The notes: generated by a model not told the origin, from the letters alone. Shown: positions 39,330-52,719, counted from the first letter of the stretch. The stretch is 64,000 nt of DNA from Symsagittifera roscoffensis (GCF_963678635.1 NC_087068.1:50613724-50677723), one strand, 5' to 3'. Numbers and translations are program-made.

Positions 39330-39347
39330 GCCCACCCAGGAGCGCCA
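39330..39347 (-). promoter_or_regulatory. Candidate tRNA primer-binding site
   Basis: The plus strand ends GGAGCGCCA, like a tRNA 3' end; the minus strand reads TGGCGCTCCTGGGTGGGC. It lies 12 nt inside the 5' LTR boundary, which is further than usual. The matching tRNA is not identified. Confidence 0.35.
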
Positions 39348-39359
39348 TAAAAACGTCTA

Positions 39360-40245
39360 TGTAACATTCACCCAAATATCACACAGCGACGGAGCGTAGA
39401 AAAAGTACCTATTAACGACTGGCAGGCGTCAGTTACCTTAATCCTACTCGTTTTTCACCGTCTCGACCTTGCCAGTTGATTTTCTGGTCTGTTTAGGGCA
39501 AAGTAAAAAGTTACCATTTTTAGGCCATCAGTCAAACGACTTTTGATCAGCTTTCGTTTGCATGCGAACACAACCACATAGCTGAGTCTCGGATCCTCAG
39601 ACTACGTTATTGTCATTAAAAACACGGCTCGAACAACCTATTTTATTATGTTTTTGTGTGACAGTTTTATATTAAATCCATTGGAGATGGATTGACCCTT
39701 TCCCTTTTTCTATCTACTCATGTCCTGAAATATCAAATAATATCGGTGTTTAATTAAGATCTAGGACATAACAGCAGCTGTTATAGTCAGTTTTCACAGT
39801 CCCTTCACATATAACAATCTCTGGGGGACCAAGCCTCCGCTCCCGTGATTTTCTTGAGATAACACTCTTATCTCCTATATTTCGTGTCCCGGGAGGGTTC
39901 CGTGGTATTTCTCTTCCCCCCACTGAAGCCTCCGTCTCCACAAATATCTGTCGCTAAGGTCCTTATCGTGTGTTTTTGCCACGATAAGAGGCTCCGTGTT
40001 TTTCTGTCTCTGATACAACTGTTCTTCACAATCTCTATCGTGGTTCTGATTTTCGTCTTTCTTATTCAAAATGGCCGTCTTTTTTCTATTTCTCAGAAAT
40101 GTTCTTCTTCCAATCGAAATTTTAAAAATAAAAATTCTAGAACATTCTGACCCTCCGTCGCAACACTTTTTTGTTCATAAGGCCTTTAGTCACTCTTTTT
40201 TATGTCGCCGGAAGGTTGTGCTATGTCATCTGGCAGAATGGCACA
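39360..40245 (-). repeat. 5' LTR of the giant element
   Basis: Partner of the LTR at 15910-16795. It should carry the element promoter, firing leftward. Its right end is 221 bp upstream of the arrestin start codon at 40467. Confidence 0.95.
39642..39671 (-). promoter_or_regulatory. Candidate TATA box and polyadenylation signal in the LTR
   Basis: The minus strand reads TATAAAA at 39671-39665 and AATAAA at 39647-39642, about 20 nt further on. The order fits the end of U3 followed by R of an LTR. The same sites occur at 16215-16221 and 16192-16197 in the 3' LTR. The transcription start is not visible. Confidence 0.4.
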
Positions 40246-40466
40246 CTTATTTAGTACGTGCTTATTTAAGTTTTTTGCTCATGTATTTTTCCAAATTAAG
40301 AGTGACCATATCCAACCTGCCGCATAATGAAAGGATCTTTTGTTTGTCAATTGACTCCTTTTTGTTGTTGTTGTTGAGGATTTACGTTCAAATCTTTTCT
40401 AGATTTATGTATCATATATTTGTTTTTAATATAAATTATTCGCGCTGATTATTTACTGCACGCAAA
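40246..40466 (+). promoter_or_regulatory. Promoter / 5' UTR region of the arrestin gene, abutting the LTR
   Basis: Only 221 bp separate the LTR end from the ATG. AT-rich, with an in-frame TGA at 40446-40448 that supports the chosen start codon. No clear TATA box or splice acceptor is seen. Confidence 0.4.
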
Positions 40467-41265
40467 ATGCGAATTCAGCAATTCATTGTCGACTTGAATA
40501 ATTCTGTCGCTGTATATAAACCAGGAGATGAAATTTCCGGACGAATTATTCTACGGCTGGCAAAGTCCATCAGAATAAGAGGTATTCACCATTTTAACTC
40601 ACCAGAACTTTCCCATTTCCTTCAAAATTGTTCATTGTGGAGTTTTTAAACAGGTTTGCGGCTCAACATCGTTGGTGAGAGCTTCAGCAGATGGGAGTTT
40701 GGAAAGAAATCCACCACTAGCGCTAACTCGTCTTACATTTACAAATCATATGAAAAATACATTGATTACAAGCAGACACTCCTCGGAAAAGGTTAGTCAT
40801 TTATTTTTTAAAATGATTTTTACATAACTGGTTTTATCAAGTCTTTTTTTCTGCAGATGAGCATGATACTAAGGCAAAAAACGTGGGGTTACAAAAAGGC
40901 GACCACGTATTCGAATTCAGCTACGTGCTGCCTTCAGCAGATGATGGCGGAATCGACCTGCCTACTTCAATTGAGGGTGCCTATGGTTATGTCAGGTATG
41001 GCGACTACCAGGTTGCGCGATAAAGTTATTCGTTATAGATCTATATTTGGGTGACAATTGATTTGGTGATTTAGATACTGCATTCGAGCTGTCGTGGACC
41101 GACCCATGAAGAAGAACCAATGGACTTTGAAGCCAATTACTGTGTTGAAAACTATGGATTTGAACCAGGAAAACTCCGCTCAAGAACAGAAAAGTACTTC
41201 TTCCGTCAACAAAGTTCGCTCCAAGAGCTGCGTATGTCGAACAGAAGCTCACAGTCTCTCGCTTG
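40467..41265 (+). other. Arrestin N-terminal fold, exons 1-4
   Basis: Four exons with short introns (72, 65 and 79 bp) encode the N-terminal beta-sandwich. WEFGKKSTT and YIDYKQTLLG match the region in alpha-arrestins where a conserved Trp precedes the strand leading to the LP..IEG block. Cysteines in KSCVCRTEAHSLSL sit where alpha-arrestins often carry a Cys pair between the two folds. Confidence 0.85.
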
Positions 41266-44200
41266 GTACTAATAAAATAAATAATCACTAAAAGAACATG
41301 TTTAAGTAAAATGCGTTGCTGAATTAAGTGTTTTCTAGACTTGGAGAGAGCTGGCTATTGTCCTGGAGAGAGTATAATCGTGAACGCAAAATGTGAAAAT
41401 GGAACGAGCCGAAAAATTCTACGGACTTCAGTCGACTTATTGCAGGTATGTATGTAGATATGTTGTGTGTACAGATCCGCGGCTCAATGTGAAAAATTAA
41501 GTAATCTAAAATATATTCGAAATCCTTTCAAGCTGACTTTTATTCTAGTATGATTTGAGTCCTTAAGATATTTAGTTTGGAGTCACCCAAATGATATACA
41601 TCCCTAGCAAATAACAAAAATCAATAATATCAGTCTATTGATTCGAATTCAGAAAAAATATATATACAGGTGATCAACTACCTGGGCAACAAGAAGCCAC
41701 TGATAGGTGGTGTGCAGAGCAAGACCAGAAGAACGATGAAGATAGTGCAAAGTGTGAGAGGTGAGGGATGTGGAGGCCACTCTATTGTGCACTGGAACAA
41801 TGTGCCAGTGATTGTACCCCCTGTCCCGCCCAGCAGACTGGACGCATGCAATATTATCGAAGTGCAATACTTAGTTAGAGTAAGATATCCTACCTGCCTT
41901 AGTTTATCAAAGCGCGCCAGAACTGGACAAACTCAAGTCAGAGCGTTGGTTAATAAGAAGGCTTATCTACACACGCGGAAGGTAGTGTAATACTACTAAG
42001 CAACTGTAGCTGCTTTTTGGTGGCCAGTCATCGGTTTTTTTTAAGCGATCGTGGCGCAGATGCGAGGACACGAAACTTAATATATCCCGGTCGGGTGCTC
42101 GATTCCGGCACATAGCGAAAGTTAGATTTTCAAGGCTTGTTTTTTACTTTATTATTTTTTTGTTTTTGGCCTTTTGGAGCTACTTTTTCCGCTTGCTCGC
42201 TTGACATTGTGAAGTGCAGCTTGGACTCTGTGTATTATCACCATTGCGACAAGGAAAGTTATAGCAACAGGGTAAAAGGTGTTGAAGAGTGAACGCAGTC
42301 AGTACTCTTATATAGGTCTTGGTGATTTTTTGTTTTTTTTTTTCAGGGAAAAGTCTTAAAATTTGTTCACGCTCTATTTCGATTTTTCGCTGTTTGACTT
42401 GTCATTTTTAAAGTTCAATGCATTTCCATTGCTAAAAGGAAGGCTAACTCCACTATCGAACAGCAAAAGTGTAAAGCTCACGAAAAACGTGATCGACTTC
42501 TTATTTCGAAAATGTAAATTAATTATCAGATTTCCCAGCGAAATAAAAGTTTTATCCATTGATCCAGTTTTCTCAAATTGGGTAAATTTTAACAAAAAGT
42601 GTCCACCATGAATTTTTCTTTAAATTCAAAGAGCTTTGAGGTCATCTAGAAGGATTTTTGAAAAAACACGTTCGTTTTTTTTTTCAGTTTCCTTGCGTGA
42701 GTCTCTCGACTAGTTGGCTATGTTTTCCCCGTTAAAAACTTTGTCAAAAGACTTCGTCTGTATTGTCGGCTTAGTTACTGCTTCAGTAATGTGTTTCCAA
42801 TTCTGATTCAACGCTGAAGAGTGTTTTCTAAAGACAAACAGAAAAACTTATCGGAATTTTGGTAGATCTAAGTTTTTCGATATTTTTGTACATACATTTT
42901 TTTGAATAATTAGCTTTTGTTTCATAACCTGTACAGTGAGAAAATTAAGCAAAGTTGAGTTGAAAAATACTTTGAACAAATATTTTGGTATTAAGCTTCA
43001 ATTCTTGTCTGTTTATTGAATTAAAATGCAACTGTTAGTATCTTCGTTTCAGTTTACTCTTCCTGTTCAAAAAATGGTGGATTATTTCTAATTCAAAAAG
43101 AGGAATTAATTTTCGTTTTCATTTTTTAACGTTGATTACTGTAGTGGCAACGGGAAAAACCGGTTACCTGTAGTTCCGATAAGCCGTAGCTTATAAGGAA
43201 CTGTGGGAAATGTTTTTTTGATCATTCAACGTTGTCTACCTGAAAGAAACCCGTAGAAGGTCATTTATCATAGCAAATCTCCTTCAGTCGTTATTTTGAT
43301 TCAAAAGAGAAATCATAAAAATAATCAGAATTGTTTGTGTCGTGGAAATCTTGTCAAAATAAATTCGCTTCTGAGACTTGTTTCAACTATTTTTACTCTC
43401 TTTTTATACTAGCCAGCGTAGTGTAATAGTATGACTACTTTTTTTCCGATCTAACTCGCAAACAAAAGTGCTTATTTGGTGACACTTTGGTTTTAATCAC
43501 GATCTGTAGTGCTGGAAATTTCGCAGCACCTGTTCTCTGCGTTATTTGTGGCTAGAGTTTGTCGACCTTTAAGAGAGCGTAGCAGAGTTGGAAATATACT
43601 TGACTCCTAATCTACTGGTTGGAGGCTCAACGCTGGACTAAGTACAATTATATTTGGTGGCATTTTTGAGACTTCACATCTCGAGATCGCAGGTTTGAAT
43701 CAGAAACAGCATTAGTTTTTGAGTTCGAAGGCTTAATTCTGTTTCTTATCTCATTTTATAGAGCCATTTTTTGTCGTTTTCTCGCACGTGTTTGCAAAGC
43801 GCAGCTTGCCTCTGTGTATCATTTCGAAGCATAGTGTCAACCCATTAATGCTACCATTAAAAATACGGGGAATTCCGAAAAAAGAAAATTTTTGTATAAA
43901 TTAATGTGGTCCGAATATTCTGTGCTACTCGAACAGCAACCGGGTACACTTATTAACTCTTAAGAGACAGATAATTCTTTTTAATAAAAACCTACAGGTT
44001 TGTTCATAAACTATACGTGACTTTATCTTGAGGTCTTGAATAAGTTCAGTCCATTTCCTTTGTTAAAATGAAAGCAAACTGCACTATCAACCGCAAAAGT
44101 GTAAAAGTCACAAAAACGTGATCGAATTTTATTTTTGAACTTGGATTTAAACTATCAGAGATTCCTTCGAATAAAAAACTTACCCATTGATCCAGTTTTT

Positions 44201-47200
44201 GTTCCGACTTTCGTAACAGAGTTTTTTTTTCTTCAGACACAATTGGACTTTTTAGCCAGCCATTTTTGACCGAAATTTTTATCATTCAAAAATAACTGTT
44301 GTCCTGAGCTTTATTTTGAAAAGTTATTTCACTTGTGATTTTTTGTAAATTTATGGGGTTTAAAAATTGCCATTTTTGCCAATTTGGGACAATTAACGCG
44401 CGATATATTTCGCTCTATTAACGCGTAAGCAGAAATTTAGTCCGTCCTAGAAATCGTTCCAAATTGGTTGAAGGAAGCTTATTTGCCATAATTGATTTGT
44501 TACTAGGAGCAAAATCTATCACTTTGATTTTGCTCTTAGTAACAACTTTCAAAATTAAGCTTTTGCTTAATTTGGCGTGTGGGGGAATGATTTTCGCAAA
44601 AAAATCTCAAATTAAAAAAAGTCATTTCATTTTTTTAATTTAATTTCTTCATGTTATCACTGCTCCATAGACGTTAAAAGCCAGTCCGAGCATTCAGGGC
44701 TTCGCTTTGATGAGAGCAGTCTTGTTTCTAATTGGGATAATTTTAAGAAAATAATTCAATCATAAAAGTTGCTTGAAGTTCGTGGAACTTTCATTGTGAT
44801 GTAATTTTTTCTTCGAAAATTGAAGTTGTGTTCTTCAGATCTTTTACTCTTTTCAAACCATCTGCTGGCAAGTTTTTTTTTAATTGTTGGCTCTGAAAAT
44901 AATTTTCCAATCGGAACCCAAATATCTTGTGAAGTGCAACCAAGTGTTCTCAAAGTAAATATGTTTTTCTTCAAGTAAAGTGGCGATCTTTGTTTCATGA
45001 AAGAGTCGGATCTGTGTTTACAGCAAATGAAAGGCCAAGTTTGTTTGGTTCCTTAACCGGAAGTGATCAGGAAAATTCATGCTTTCAATTTTTTTTGCAA
45101 AAGTAAGGTCTTTTATTATTTACTGGTAGAATGAATGATCTCTACGAAGACTTTTATTCTTAATGAATTGCTATTTTTAATAAATAGCATCTGAAAAGAA
45201 TATAAATAGAGCGGCCACGAATTATATCTTTCCGTAAGCTTTTCTCAATTTATTGTTTGAAGTGATAGTCTTTGATTACCTCGTTGCTTGGGATTGGTAA
45301 CATACTTATCATTTGTTTATATATTTTTAATACCGATCTGCTTGTATAGCCATTGAACAATTTTTGGATAACATTATGGCCGCTTAGCTATGCTTTTGTT
45401 TCTGTGTGGATATTAAGTTTGTCCATTTCAATCGATCCCTCCTTTGAAGCTCAATCCCGCAATTTTTCCACTGGATTGGCGAGCCAGTTCCATACACTGA
45501 GACAGGAAATAAATTCTGGCCTGCTTTTAAAGGTTAAATGTTAGCTGAGTTATATAGGCAATATCCCCTTCTAAATTGCTACTCATTTCTACTATTCCCG
45601 AAGAAAAAAGATTTCACATGCTCTAAAATTGGCAGCATGAATTTTTCAGTAGTAAATTAGTTCAAACTTCATGCGAATAAATTATGTGAAATAATTTTGG
45701 TTATAGGGACGAATTAGGAATGACCTTATAAATAATTTCTACTTGTATGATAAAAACTCGCTTCTTATATAGTCTATACCGCAATAAAAAAAACATTTCG
45801 TTCTCAGCAGGGGACTAAAAATGGTTTTCCTTGGCTTCTATAAAGTTTCAAATGGACTTAATGGAAGCATTATTTTAACACCATGAGAAAGAACAAAGGA
45901 CATGGTCCATTTCCTACAATTTGATGTCTGCTATAATTCCTTTTTGGCAGTAAGTAATGCTGTAATTTAGTCTCCTACATATTGAGTTGTATATTTTGAA
46001 ATGTCAATTCAGCAATTGCTCTTTTCTTTAGCAACTTTTCCTTATTTTTTCTTCCATTTCTCGGCTGCCTTGTCTTGTTTTTATATTACCCAGTGGCCCT
46101 TCGTTGGCGCTTTATTCAGGTGTATAAATAATACAGGAAATGGTGAATTACAAATGAGCTGAGTGCAGTAGAGAGGCGAATAGACGTACAGAAGTGAAAT
46201 TTTAAATCAAGCAACCAAATTTAGTTATCCCTTGGTAAAAGTACGTTGACATGAACATTGTAAAGGTTATTCAGCATCAAATTGAAGCTTTGCAGCAGCT
46301 TGGAAGCTTCTAATTTTCAAAAAAATATGTAAAATAAAACTTAATACAATGACTACACAAGTAATTCTGTGCATGGAATTGCCTTTCTTTGTCCTTTTGA
46401 AACAAACAAGCTGTAATAAACCTGCTTACTAAAAGAAGCGATAACTATTTGCTCGGTAGCAGAAATGTGAATTGCGGTGTATTTCTCGCTCTGAGTTTTC
46501 ATCTTTTTTTATATAAATCCCTATGTGGTATTTGGTATTTCACTTTTTCCATTTTTGTTTACGCGGAAGAAAAAATCATTTCTCGCTGCGTTGAAATGCC
46601 TCTCTAAGCGCAATCGATTTCTTTTTTTTTGTGTGTGGACCAAATATTTCACCTTTTCATGCTGCCAGAATTGTAAATGCCCGAATGGTTCGTTCTACTG
46701 ATGTATATGATATGGTCTATTTATGGACCGCCCTCACATTGCTGATAAAATTTCTCCCTGTTTTTAAGGCTGTTGGAGAATAAGTATCTTGAGAAAACAT
46801 AGATTATTTTTCTATGAACGATTAGGATGATCGGATAAATTTTATGATAATATTTGAAGGCTCATCATTGTAGCGTTTGAGCCCTATTATTCACTAAGAC
46901 AGTTAGGGGTTAATGCAATCGCCTAAGGATAGACTATGATACCTGACAAGAAAGGTATTCAGTTGAATTTTTAAGCCATGGCAATCGAAAATTGGCAGTA
47001 GTGAGCAACGAAAGAAGTATATTTTTTCATGGTTTTTGTTCCGACCACCGGAAGCTGAAGAGCAGTTTGGATTCGGTGTTTTTTCCACGCTAAATCTGGA
47101 ACCAAAAATAAACTTGAAATGGTATCTAAAGTTGAAGCTTTTCAAACGTCATTCAAGTTTTTTCCATAAACAATCTGTCAAAACGACAAGATTTCACATT

Positions 47201-50200
47201 TTTAAAAATTGAGGAGTAAAATTTAAAAAATGCTCTAACTTCCACCAAAATATGTTGCTGGTTCCGGTCTTGCAAGTTCTTTGTTACTGTTAGTGCGTGA
47301 CATCTGTGGGTAACCAGATTTGACAAAGATTACGAATTCATTCAAAGGTTTTTCTTCTAAATGACTTATTACGCTGGCGATTAGCAAGCGTTATCAAAAT
47401 CGGAATGATTAATTAAGATCATTTATCCACGGGGGAAAGGACCAACACAAGAGCTGTACAGCTCATCACGGCGAACCGCTGTTGTGCCCCTGTTTAAGAA
47501 CTATATGCAATTATTTTTTTTTGGTTATTTTTCTGGGCTGGGTAATGTTGCTTCACCCTCAAGCAACGAGCACGGATCATGGTGGGCCTCGAACATCCGA
47601 CCTTTCGATTGAGAGGCGGAGACGTAACCACTTCACCACCGCTCCCCTTCACCACCGCTCCCCTTCACCACTTCTCCACCGAATGTTTTCGTGTTGACAT
47701 TGGTTTAACAAATTCAGTTGAATCAATTGCTGCTATTCTGCTGACATGCTCAGTTTCATGAAAGTTCTCATTTAACTACTGGGTGCAATGTTTGTTACTG
47801 GGAACTTTTGTATTAAATTTTTTTAGCGATTTTTCTAAATTTTGCTGGTTTCATAAAAAAAATCAAATACAAGGTGAGCTTTTGGGTTCAATCGAAACAA
47901 CTGGTTGTAAGAAGCGCCCCTGCATAATTAACTAAGTCCATTTTATTTACTCAAAAGTTAGGGTCCTCGGAAAAAAAAACAAATATTTAATTTTTTTGAT
48001 TGTTGTTTTATTCTTTTTGATCTTTATCGAAAACTACGCGCCTAAATCTGAGATTTTTGGTTCGATCCAAAGAACGGTTTGTGGGAAAGCCCCCTGCATA
48101 TTTGTCTACGACCAAATTTTTTATAGAAGAAATTACGGTTCTCGGAAAAGTCAATGTTTATGATCGTTTTTTATTTGTAGTGATGATTTTCTTTTGTTTT
48201 TTTTTTCAGGATAAAATATGGATGCATTTAGGTATTTATGCACTTTTTGAGTTCAATTGAAATTCATCTAACTCTCCAAATACGAACGTGGAAATGGCCC
48301 GAAAAACGTGAACGATTTCTAGTTTCGAAAGTGGAATTTAATTTATTGATTTTCAGTTGATCCAGTTTTCTCAAGTTGGGTTAATGTTATCAAAAAAATG
48401 CCAATCATAAATCGTTTTGGAAGTTCAAAAAGCCTAAAGGGCATCGATTTTCTTGGAAATTCGAAAGTTGAGATTTTTTTTAACAAAGTGAGTGTTTTTT
48501 TTATGTTTACTTGCGCTCATTACTCTTTTCCAATCTTCGGTTGGCTATGTTGTAAACACCATGAGAAAGAACAAAGACCTGAGTTTTTGGGTTCAGTCGA
48601 AACAACCTGATGTAAAATTTTTGTTTTATTGACTGTTTTTTGAAATTTTTGTGACTTTTCTCGAAAACTACCCTGCCAATTCTTAGATTAAGTGGTCTGG
48701 CCTATCGAGAAACTCGGTTTTGGAAAACTTCGATGCTAACGCAGCTACGACCTTCTATTTGCAGAAAAAAAAATATTGCAATCGGGTACAAGTGTCACTT
48801 TTTTTATTCATATCATCTTCTTGTAATATTTTAGCCTCAGTTAGTCCGTTTGAAACTTGTTTTTAAGAGTCGATGAACGTATTATAGATGACTCTTTTAT
48901 AGATCTTGATGATTTTTTTTACTTTAATTTTTTCTTTTTTTTCGAGGTTTGACTTTTAATTTCATTTGAAGATCAGTTATTCTCCTTTGCTAAATAATCG
49001 ATTTCTAGTTTTGAAAGTTGAATTTAATTTTCCGATTTCCGAAGACTTGTTGACTTCTTTTCATTTCGCTTCTCTTAACATCTTCCAGGTTGCTTCCCCC
49101 TTGGCCTGGAGGTAAAAGTTGCCTTTGTACCCTAAGATCTGGGGTTCAAGTCGTGGCAGGACCTCATTTTCTTAGTATCCAGGAAATTGAAAAAAAAAAC
49201 AATTCCGAGAAAAATTAATTGTTGGTTTTTCGTTTGTCGCAGAAGTTCTGTCGGCCAAATTTCCACGACGGATTTTGCTTGTGCTGTAGACAATTTTCAT
49301 TGTAGTTTTAAGTGCAAGTGTCGTTTATTCTAATTTTATGGGGGACTTGAATGATTTTAAAAAAATCAAAAAATAGTTTTTTTTTCGGTTCAAGTGGTTT
49401 CAGCTCAAAGATTGTTGGCTTTGTTTCTTTTCGTAAATTTTTTTTCCGTTGTTGGTTATTTAAAATTCAAGTTCCTGGCATGTTTGCCTGAAAAGAACTT
49501 CTATCGAGACATATGAAAGTTAATGGCCTAGTTTTTTTTCAAACGTTTTTATTTTTTTTTCGCTTTTTATGTTTGTTGTATCGCAAGTGGTGCGAAGCTC
49601 CGCTTCACCTCTGTGTTAATTGCTCTTTTCCAACTGTCTGTTGGCTATGTTCAAAAACATGTCAAGCATTAATTGTTCCAGAAATTCAAAGAGCTTGACG
49701 GCCATCTATGTTTTTCTCGGAAGTTCCAAAGTTGAAATTTTTTCAAAAAGTTAGTGTTTTTTGATTATTTGCGTTTGTTGACTCTGTTCTAATTGTCTTT
49801 TGTCTATGTTTTAGATTTATTTCCCAAGCAAATTTTGAATGGCGCAAATTTTTGTTACTCACATTTCTAAGGTGGTTTTAGTTTTTAAATTACTACGCAT
49901 GATTACTGGCAATATTTTTGTATCACAAAAAATTCAAAGCTACCTTTTGCTTCTGTGTCTGGTAGAAGTTTTTCTATAGAAAATGAAACTTGAAATAAGG
50001 AAAAAGTTGCTTGAAAAAAAAATAGAAATCTCGAATTATTAATAACATTTGCATTACACTAGAGTTACGGGTAACGACATTTCTTGCTCGCTGCGCTCAC
50101 TCGAAATTAAAGTAAAAAGCAAAAATTGCTTTTTAAAGTTAAAAGCAACTGCTCACTGAGGACATTTTTAATGTCGTTCGATTCACGACTGAAAGGGCTT

Positions 50201-52676
50201 CATTATGATATATCACTCGGTATTTTCTGATGATTTTTTCTGTTACTTGATTTTGCATCGGAAAAAAGCTAAAACATACCAGAAGACTAAGTTTCTCCTC
50301 ACTTTAAGTGGTTGGAACAAAATTTGTACGTGTTTTTTTCCTGATCCCTGTGATAGCTGTTTTGTGAGTAAATTGTTTCTGATTTGTTTTGAGCTCTTTT
50401 TTTTAAACAGTTCCTTAATTGAATGTATGGGGTTTGTCTTTCATGAAGCTCCTTCAATTAGTCGAACTAAAGACGTGATTTACCGACTAATGATTTGTTA
50501 TTTCAATACTTCGTTTTATTTTTGTAATTTTATAGACAGAATAAAACAAACAGTCCATTAATTGCGAAAAGTGAAAGCTGCTACCTGTTCTTTGACTTGA
50601 GAAAAGGAATCTAAGACCTTGGAACTTTGAAACACTTTTGCGTGCTCTTGATTTTACTTCGCTTGGTTTATAAACTAAGAAAGAAGTGAGTATTATGGTG
50701 GTCTGACACTATGAAAGGGCTAAATAGCTTTTGGTCAGGTAATTTTTCCATAAACCGGAAGGAATAAGAATAAAATGTATTATGCTCGAAGTTCAGTCGT
50801 ACACTTTGAACGCAGGGTCATTTTGATCTTGGACGGCCGTGCTGTTTAATTTGGAGTGCGATTAGCAAATTGGCAATAAGGTTAAACCATGTTAAAACAA
50901 CATTTGACATTACTTTCCGCTGTGATTTGTTTGATGAAGGCAATGTGTCGATGGATTATGTAGAAATAACTGTCTGGCTAGGGCCAACAACGGAAATCTT
51001 ATGGTTTTATTTTTTCATGAAATGTTTTCGACCTTTAAAATAAACTAATTTTAAAATAATGGTCTAATTTCCCGAATTGATTGTGCTAATTAAATGGTAG
51101 AGAACATATGTTTGTTAGGTTTTATGTGCAAAATTTTGTATCTGATAAATATGATAGCCTAAAATTTTCAGGGGAACTCTCTAAATGGTCCGTTGTCTCG
51201 ATTTCAAGAAATATTCGCACATTGTCGCGGTAAATTTATGGGATTTGTCATAAACAGCTATAAGGTTTCTTATTGGTGAATTACTAAAAAGAGTTATTGG
51301 AAAGGCAGCTGTTGCGCTGTAGTTTTGAAAAACTTGGTATTTCAGTTTACAGCTTACTTGAAGAACGGCAAAAAACTCTTCTGCGAAACACCGGTCCTAG
51401 TGGGAACCGAACCTCTGACCAGTAGCTACTTCGCCTACTACGGAGAGGCAGTGAGCTGTGTAGTGGACAAAAGCACCTCGACCTCACTGAGCACAAATGA
51501 GAACCAGAATACGACACACGGGGCTAGATCGACTACCCCTCATGACCCGACGAGCAACGAGGGCGCCGAAGGGCAGACGGATAATCAGACTACAGAGACA
51601 CCTGGTAAGAGAAGTCAGCCTTCTTCAATTTAGAAGAAGAGGCGACAGGCTGATGCCTGTTTTGTATTTTCTCAAGCCGCACTAAATAGTAAACGCATAA
51701 TTTGTTTTAAAATGTTCGTCTTATAAGTTTTTGGTTTTAAATTTAATTCCAGCAGAATCACAACCCTCTATGACAAATCTGGCATCAAATTATTTGCAAT
51801 AATTATAAGTTCAAATGAAGCTAGCAACTCTCCCTAAGATCAGCTTCAGTAATATAAATATGTTAGCTGAGTGACTTATTTATGAACCGAGGATTAAGTT
51901 TAAGTGGTAAGAATGAAGAAGGTGTTTTGATATATTTTGTACTCAATTTCGCCAATCAATTGGTATATTTTTGCGAACAAGTTCTGTTAAAAACCAACTA
52001 CTATTTATTTGGTTGATAGATAATCTGTGAAAAAAATTGATAAACCTGTTGTTATTAGAAGCAATGAGACTTGAGTGTTACGGGCTAACGGGAGGTTCTA
52101 TCTGATTTTATATTGATGATATCTGTTCCAGCAAAAGCACAACTACCAGAGGAAGAGGTTTTCCCCGTGTACACAAATGTCGACTGTCGTAAGTACCTTC
52201 CGAAATTTCGAAACCCTTTCTTAAAAATTGAAAGTTGGTAAATATACGTTTTTTTCAGCTCCCGCATCGTACGAGGAATGTGTTTATGGCGGGGCGACCT
52301 TGACAAACGACGAATACACGATGGGACAGACAGTGTTTGTGCCCCTCTATAAAGTGTACCACACTCTGCGGCACCAGTCAATCGCCATCCAAGCATACGG
52401 ACGAGCTAGCATCGTTGTCGAGGTGAAGTAAAATATTTGTCGACCTTCTTTCCTCCACAATCAATTTTTAGCTTTAACTTGAGCTTTAAAATGGCTAATT
52501 GCCTAAAAGCCTAATTTCGTGACAAGTGGACTACGTTAAAAAAGCTGAACGGTCTGGTCTGCCTTTACTCTGACCGATTAGCCATTTACATTGAGCGTCA
52601 TTTTTGAACGCACAACCGAACTGAAATTTGAATCTATATATCTATCTATCTATCTATCTATACTATATTTAATCTA

Positions 52677-52719
<43 letters not shown>

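Larger units (their letters stand above)
36239..39359 (-). promoter_or_regulatory. 3.1-kb untranslated leader of the giant element
   Basis: No coding frame. It has three visible parts in element sense: a primer-binding-site candidate near the LTR, a long stretch rich in CGGAGGGT/ACCCTCCG 8-mers (39281-37244), and a duplicated structured block (37002-36707), then AT-rich DNA up to the gag start. Leaders of gypsy-class elements are normally a few hundred bases to about 1 kb. Confidence 0.7.
15910..40245 (-). mobile_element. Giant (24.3 kb) Ty3/gypsy-class LTR retroelement with four long ORFs
   Basis: Bounded by 886-bp direct repeats with TG...CA ends. In element sense (right to left) the order is 5' LTR, 3.1-kb leader, gag-pol (3160 codons), a 443-nt spacer, an SGNH-hydrolase ORF, a -1-frame overlapping ORF, a 956-aa ORF, a polypurine tract and the 3' LTR. 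The order PR-RT-RH-IN in pol defines the Ty3/gypsy class. LTR identity (2 visible differences in 886) and uninterrupted ORFs suggest recent insertion. The length is several times the usual 5-10 kb. The coding part is clearly less AT-rich than the flanks. No envelope-like ORF is seen. No convincing target-site duplication is present (only ctt on both sides). Confidence 0.92.
41880..51345 (+). other. Large intron 6 of the arrestin gene
   Basis: 9.5 kb of AT-rich DNA with no supported gene. It holds SINE-like copies, at least four copies of a dispersed repeat of about 0.3-0.4 kb, and a pair of related blocks at 47880-47990 and 48045-48150. Confidence 0.6.
41339..51604 (+). other. Arrestin C-terminal fold, exons 5-7, split by a 9.5-kb intron
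   Basis: Exon 5 starts the C fold (DLERAGYCPGES), exon 6 continues to EVQYLVR, and exon 7 resumes in the same phase with FTAYLKNGKKLFCETPVLVG, as expected for the last strands. Exon 7 then runs into a Ser/Thr/Asn-rich linker. The intron 41880-51345 contains SINEs and dispersed repeats and no other gene. Confidence 0.8.

Noticed and set aside
15907-40248. ctt as target-site duplication of the giant element
   Set aside because: Only three bases, while gypsy-class integrases make 4-6 bp; it could be chance, and the flanks do not reconstitute one sequence.
51325-51345. Upstream extension of exon 7 to the open-frame start
   Set aside because: A good acceptor (ggtatttcag) at 51345 and phase match with exon 6 place the exon start at 51346.
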